Assembly: GCF_030812775.1 (NCBI RefSeq)
Contig: NZ_JAUSTI010000003.1
Span: forward strand, 372,001 to 436,000
Direction: 5' to 3'
Source: Paenibacillus tundrae
GTDB taxonomy: Bacteria; Bacillota; Bacilli; Paenibacillales; Paenibacillaceae
Length of the DNA stretch: 64,000 nt
The notes beneath the pieces are model-generated. The model saw only the letters and a list, made by a program, of their open reading frames with translations. It searched no databases and had not been told where the DNA came from. Made by a program: the position numbers and the translations under genes. Shown here in pieces: positions 61,650-64,000 of the stretch (position 1 is its first letter; every line of letters begins with the position of its first letter).

Positions 61650-62282
61650 ATGAAATTACAACTCGCATTGGATCTCGTTAATATCCCTGATGGTATCGCA
61701 CTTGTTAAAGAAGTTGAACAATATATTGACATCGTTGAGATTGGTACACCAATCGTGATTAACGAAGGATTGCACGCGGTTAAAGCAATGAAAGAAGCTT
61801 TCCCTAACTTGCAAGTTCTAGCTGACCTGAAAATTATGGACGCAGGTGGTTACGAAATCATGAAAGCAGCTGAAGCGGGTGCAGATCTGGTAACTGTTCT
61901 TGGTGCAACCAATGACATGACGATCAAAGGCGCTGTTGAAGAAGCTAAAAAACAGAACAAACAAGTTCTAGTGGATATGATCAACGTACCTGATCTTGAA
62001 AAACGCGCACGTGAAATTGATGCACTTGGCGTTGACTACATCTGTGTACACACAGGTTATGACCAACAAGCAGCAGGACAAAGCCCATTTGAAGATCTGC
62101 AAACGATCAAACGTGCTGTAAAAAATGCAAAAACAGCTGTAGCGGGTGGAATCAAGCTCGACACACTTCCAGAAGTAATCAAAGCACAACCGGATCTCGT
62201 AATCGTTGGTGGCGGAATTACAGGTCAGGATGACAAAGCAGCAGTTGCATCTGAAATGCAACGTCTTGTACGCCAAGGCTAA
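61650..62282 (+). CDS. hxlA: 3-hexulose-6-phosphate synthase
   Basis: A 210-residue enzyme that condenses formaldehyde with ribulose 5-phosphate. It has the orotidine decarboxylase-like barrel: LQLALDLV near 3-10 with the first Asp, VEIGTPIVINEG near 29-40, ADLKIMDAGG near 58-67 with catalytic D59, K61 and D64, and AGGI near the C-terminus for phosphate. Its length is typical. It is followed 4 bp later by hxlB, the standard RuMP pair for formaldehyde detoxification or assimilation. CAAAGGAGAAATAAATT precedes the ATG. Confidence 0.93.
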   Translation: MKLQLALDLVNIPDGIALVKEVEQYIDIVEIGTPIVINEGLHAVKAMKEAFPNLQVLADLKIMDAGGYEIMKAAEAGADLVTVLGATNDMTIKGAVEEAKKQNKQVLVDMINVPDLEKRAREIDALGVDYICVHTGYDQQAAGQSPFEDLQTIKRAVKNAKTAVAGGIKLDTLPEVIKAQPDLVIVGGGITGQDDKAAVASEMQRLVRQG

Positions 62283-62286
62283 GCAT

Positions 62287-62850
62287 ATGAGCACAAACCA
62301 ATACGCAGCAGATATCCTGAAGGAGCTGGAGCGTACGTTAAGCCAGATCGACGATGCGCAAATGCAGGCGATGGCTGAGCATATTCTGGAAGCGGAACAG
62401 ATCTTTGTTGCAGGTGCAGGTAGATCTGGGCTGATGGGTAAAGCTTTTGCCATGAGATTGATGCAGATGGGTCTGAGGGTCTATGTTGTAGGTGAGACCG
62501 TTACACCAGGCATTAGTCCAAAAGATTTTTTGTTGCTATGCTCTGGCTCAGGGGAGACAGGCAGTCTGACAGCAATGGCTCAAAAAGCGAACAAAGCTGG
62601 AGCACCTGTCGGCCTGATTACCATTAAACCAGAGTCTACGATCGGGCAAATAGCGGATACTGTCGTACGCATCCCAGCTTCAGCCAAAGAGGATACCGCC
62701 ACTGCTGGAGCGGATGTTACCATCCAACCAATGGGCTCCTTGTTTGAGCAAGGATTGTTACTGGGCATGGATGCACTCGTTCTTACCTTGATGGAAATGA
62801 AGCGTATGACCGGATCAGACATGTTTGGACGGCACGCTAACCTAGAATAG
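62287..62850 (+). CDS. hxlB: 6-phospho-3-hexuloisomerase
   Basis: About 187 residues, a SIS-domain isomerase that converts hexulose 6-phosphate to fructose 6-phosphate. IFVAGAGRSGLMGKAFAMRL near 39-58 and LLCSGSGETGSLTAMAQKAN near 79-98 bind the sugar phosphate. AAGG within the end of hxlA is spaced for ATG 62287, so the longer frame from 62206 is not the gene. Translation probably coupled to hxlA. Confidence 0.92.
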   Translation: MSTNQYAADILKELERTLSQIDDAQMQAMAEHILEAEQIFVAGAGRSGLMGKAFAMRLMQMGLRVYVVGETVTPGISPKDFLLLCSGSGETGSLTAMAQKANKAGAPVGLITIKPESTIGQIADTVVRIPASAKEDTATAGADVTIQPMGSLFEQGLLLGMDALVLTLMEMKRMTGSDMFGRHANLE

Positions 62851-62900
62851 TAGATTTGTGATCGTATGATCAATGAAGAGTTATAAACAGATCAATGGAA

Positions 62901-62940
62901 GACCGGAAACCTTTGATAATAAAGGCTCCGGTCTTTTTCC
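62901..62940 (+). terminator. Strong rho-independent terminator
   Basis: GACCGGAAACCTTT, loop GATAAT and AAAGGCTCCGGTC pair with a short internal mismatch, followed by TTTTT. It ends the hxlAB operon, so hxlR has its own promoter. Confidence 0.88.
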
Positions 62941-63032
62941 ATGAAGTGAACCAGTAGTCTGATTTTTCGTCTGACTTTGCATCTTGCCCCTGCTGTAGTA
63001 GAATTAATAACAAGCTTCATTTTATATAGAAT

Positions 63033-63073
63033 GTTCAAAAGGTTTTTGAACACTTATTTTACAGTATGTACTT
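63033..63073 (+). promoter_or_regulatory. Inverted repeat and candidate HxlR site upstream of hxlR
   Basis: GTTCAAAA, GG, TTTTTGAAC (63033-63051) is a near-perfect inverted repeat, and AGTATGTACTT (63063-63073) resembles AGTGCGTACTT before hxlA. They lie about 100-135 bp before the hxlR start. The spacer from 62941 to 63168 holds no other recognisable gene. Confidence 0.4.
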
Positions 63074-63168
63074 ATTATGATGTATGAAACGACGAGCTTA
63101 CTTGTGTGCATTGTGCATATGATAGGTGTTGTTCGCGATATACGATTTGGAGATAGGGGGCTCGGTGA

Positions 63169-63525
63169 ATGGCATCCGAAGTCAAGGAACGGATTAACCT
63201 GAAAGAGATCAATTGTGAGAAGGAACTAACGCTAGCTGTGATTGGCGGAAAATGGAAATTGATCATTCTGTGGCACTTAGGTTTGGAAGGTACCAAACGA
63301 TTCAGTGAGTTGAAACGACTGATCCCTCATATTACGCAGAAAATGCTGACGAACCAGCTGCGCGAACTAGAGGAAGATCAATTAATTGAGCGTAAAGTGT
63401 ATGCTGAAGTACCTCCGCGTGTAGAATACACCCTGACAGACCACGGACAGAGTCTAATGCCAGTGCTACATGCGATGTATAACTGGGGTAAGAATTATGG
63501 TGAGAATGTGATCTGGAAGGAATAA
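63169..63525 (+). CDS. hxlR: HxlR family transcriptional regulator (formaldehyde sensor)
   Basis: A 118-residue winged-helix protein of the HxlR/DUF24 family. Near the N-terminus [20 protein letters not shown] (15-34) contains Cys16-Glu-Lys18, matching the Cys-x-Lys pair that formaldehyde cross-links in B. subtilis Hxl[21 protein letters not shown] near 48-67 is the recognition region. With hxlAB just upstream, it most likely activates them. It lies downstream on the same strand, not divergent as in B. subtilis. Confidence 0.85.
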   Translation: MASEVKERINLKEINCEKELTLAVIGGKWKLIILWHLGLEGTKRFSELKRLIPHITQKMLTNQLRELEEDQLIERKVYAEVPPRVEYTLTDHGQSLMPVLHAMYNWGKNYGENVIWKE

Positions 63526-63611
63526 TTGTCTCCGTAAGTAATATCATCTGGGATTGCTCAATACTTACGCCCGAATATATTTATGTTAGAAATAGTATAG
63601 AAATTACTTCA

Positions 63612-63656
63612 ATCGCAGGGTTCGTATGGGACACACTCATAACCTGCGATTTTTTG
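63612..63656 (+). terminator. Rho-independent terminator
   Basis: AATCGCAGGGTTCGTATG and CATAACCTGCGATT pair with small mismatches around loop GGACACACT, followed by TTTTTT. It ends the hxlR transcript. Confidence 0.8.
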
Positions 63657-63711
63657 ACGTTCTGCATATAGTCTGAGAATTGATGTTACCTACATAGATT
63701 GAACGAAACAT

Positions 63712-63892
63712 TTACACGAGAACGGAGAGGACAGAAATAACATGGAGAAGCTGAGCATTCGGCTGAAAGCTTTCTGCAAGAAAGCTACTTCGAAAGCATA
63801 AGCTCTCCTCGGATTTTCCCTTTGGAAAAGGGAATCAAAAAAATCTGGGGATAACAGCGACCGGAAGGTTATTCTGTCATCGGAGTGGTAAG
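63712..63892 (+). ncRNA. Putative structured RNA or repeated element
   Basis: No ORF. Several nested complementary segments are seen: GGAGAAGCT with AGCTCTCC, GAAAGCTTTC with repeated GAAAGC, and a GATTTTCCCTTT / AAAAGGGAATC hairpin (about 63810-63836), followed by a GGGGATAACAGCGACCGGAAGG segment. It looks like a compact structured intergenic element of the type repeated in Paenibacillus genomes, from memory only. No named family is claimed. Confidence 0.4.
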
Positions 63893-63905
63893 TGTAAATA
63901 TCCTT

Positions 63906-63942
63906 TTGTTCAATTTATATTGAACAAATTATATTGAACAAA
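63906..63942 (+). promoter_or_regulatory. Repeated TTGAACAA inverted repeat
   Basis: TTGTTCAA, TTTATA, TTGAACAA (63906-63927) is a perfect 8 bp inverted repeat, and a further TTGAACAAAA follows at 63934. This is operator-like and probably serves a gene beyond the window edge. The last 60 bp hold no gene I can recognise. Confidence 0.5.
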
Positions 63943-64000
63943 ATTTGAATCAAAAGTCTCATTTTAGGAGATGTCAGGTATACTTGCTCTCAATATGATA

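Noticed and set aside
62206-62286. Longer start for hxlB inside hxlA
   Set aside because: The extra residues overlap hxlA in another frame and hxlB homologues begin near 62287, where a ribosome binding site is correctly spaced.
1-64000. CRISPR array, rRNA, tRNA or phage-defence system
   Set aside because: No spaced direct-repeat array, no conserved rRNA or tRNA sequence, and no recognisable Cas, restriction or other defence operon was seen. DUF4279 and the AAA ATPase at 46230 lack partners.

Overview
The window looks like chromosome of a low-to-mid GC, spore-forming Firmicute, most probably a Paenibacillus. Pointers are the dense AGGAGG-type ribosome binding sites, an SLH-anchored GH18 protein, DUF3243, DUF3977, DUF6886 and DUF4085 families, an hxlA-hxlB-hxlR formaldehyde module, and two intergenic elements that look like structured repeats. 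No rRNA, tRNA, CRISPR array, intact transposase, recombinase or phage gene was recognised. The genus call is inference from gene content, not from a marker gene.

Region 1 (about 1-34,780) is an unusual accessory array. About 50 small genes, each usually one enzyme or domain, lie almost all on the + strand. The contents are eight intact GNAT acetyltransferases, four aminoglycoside-phosphotransferase-like kinases, four small P-loop kinases, three methyltransferases, two Nudix hydrolases, a HAD phosphatase, GrpB, a cupin, a nucleoside deaminase, an ATP-grasp protein, DinB-like proteins and several lipoproteins or unknowns. They do not form a pathway. Most have their own strong Shine-Dalgarno site, but only one clear terminator (17,572) and no convincing promoter was seen inside the array. 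At least seven decayed genes or gene fragments lie between the intact ones (truncated GNATs, a kinase/hydrolase chimera, frameshifted DUF4085 and EF-Tu-domain-II-like genes). Near the left end, three copies of a roughly 60 bp hairpin repeat sit just upstream of separate genes, and the start of one gene has been copied in front of another. The array behaves like a gene-collection island that grows by adding single genes, but no integrase is visible.

Region 2 (about 34,900-46,970) is ordinary chromosome with monocistronic genes and strong terminators: glutathione peroxidase, an AraC regulator, a nitroreductase, an SLH-GH18 glycosidase, a thioredoxin-reductase-like flavoprotein, a FAD-linked oxidase with a half-size MFS protein, DUF3243, heme O synthase, a TPR protein and an AAA ATPase. 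Region 3 (46,979-54,416) has a LysR/EamA divergent pair, a LacI regulator with a GH2 beta-mannosidase, and two exported proteins on the minus strand (a lipoprotein and a metzincin-like protease). Region 4 (54,700-64,000) carries an SRAP-family protein with a degenerate active site, an Old Yellow Enzyme, a DeoR regulator, OsmC, DUF2062, an AEC transporter, a lactonase, and the hxlAB formaldehyde-fixation genes followed by hxlR.

Regions 2 and 4 share a redox and electrophile-stress theme (nitroreductase, OYE, OsmC, Gpx, hxl). The nitroreductase and OYE promoters share a 12 bp motif overlapping the -10, suggesting one regulator for both.
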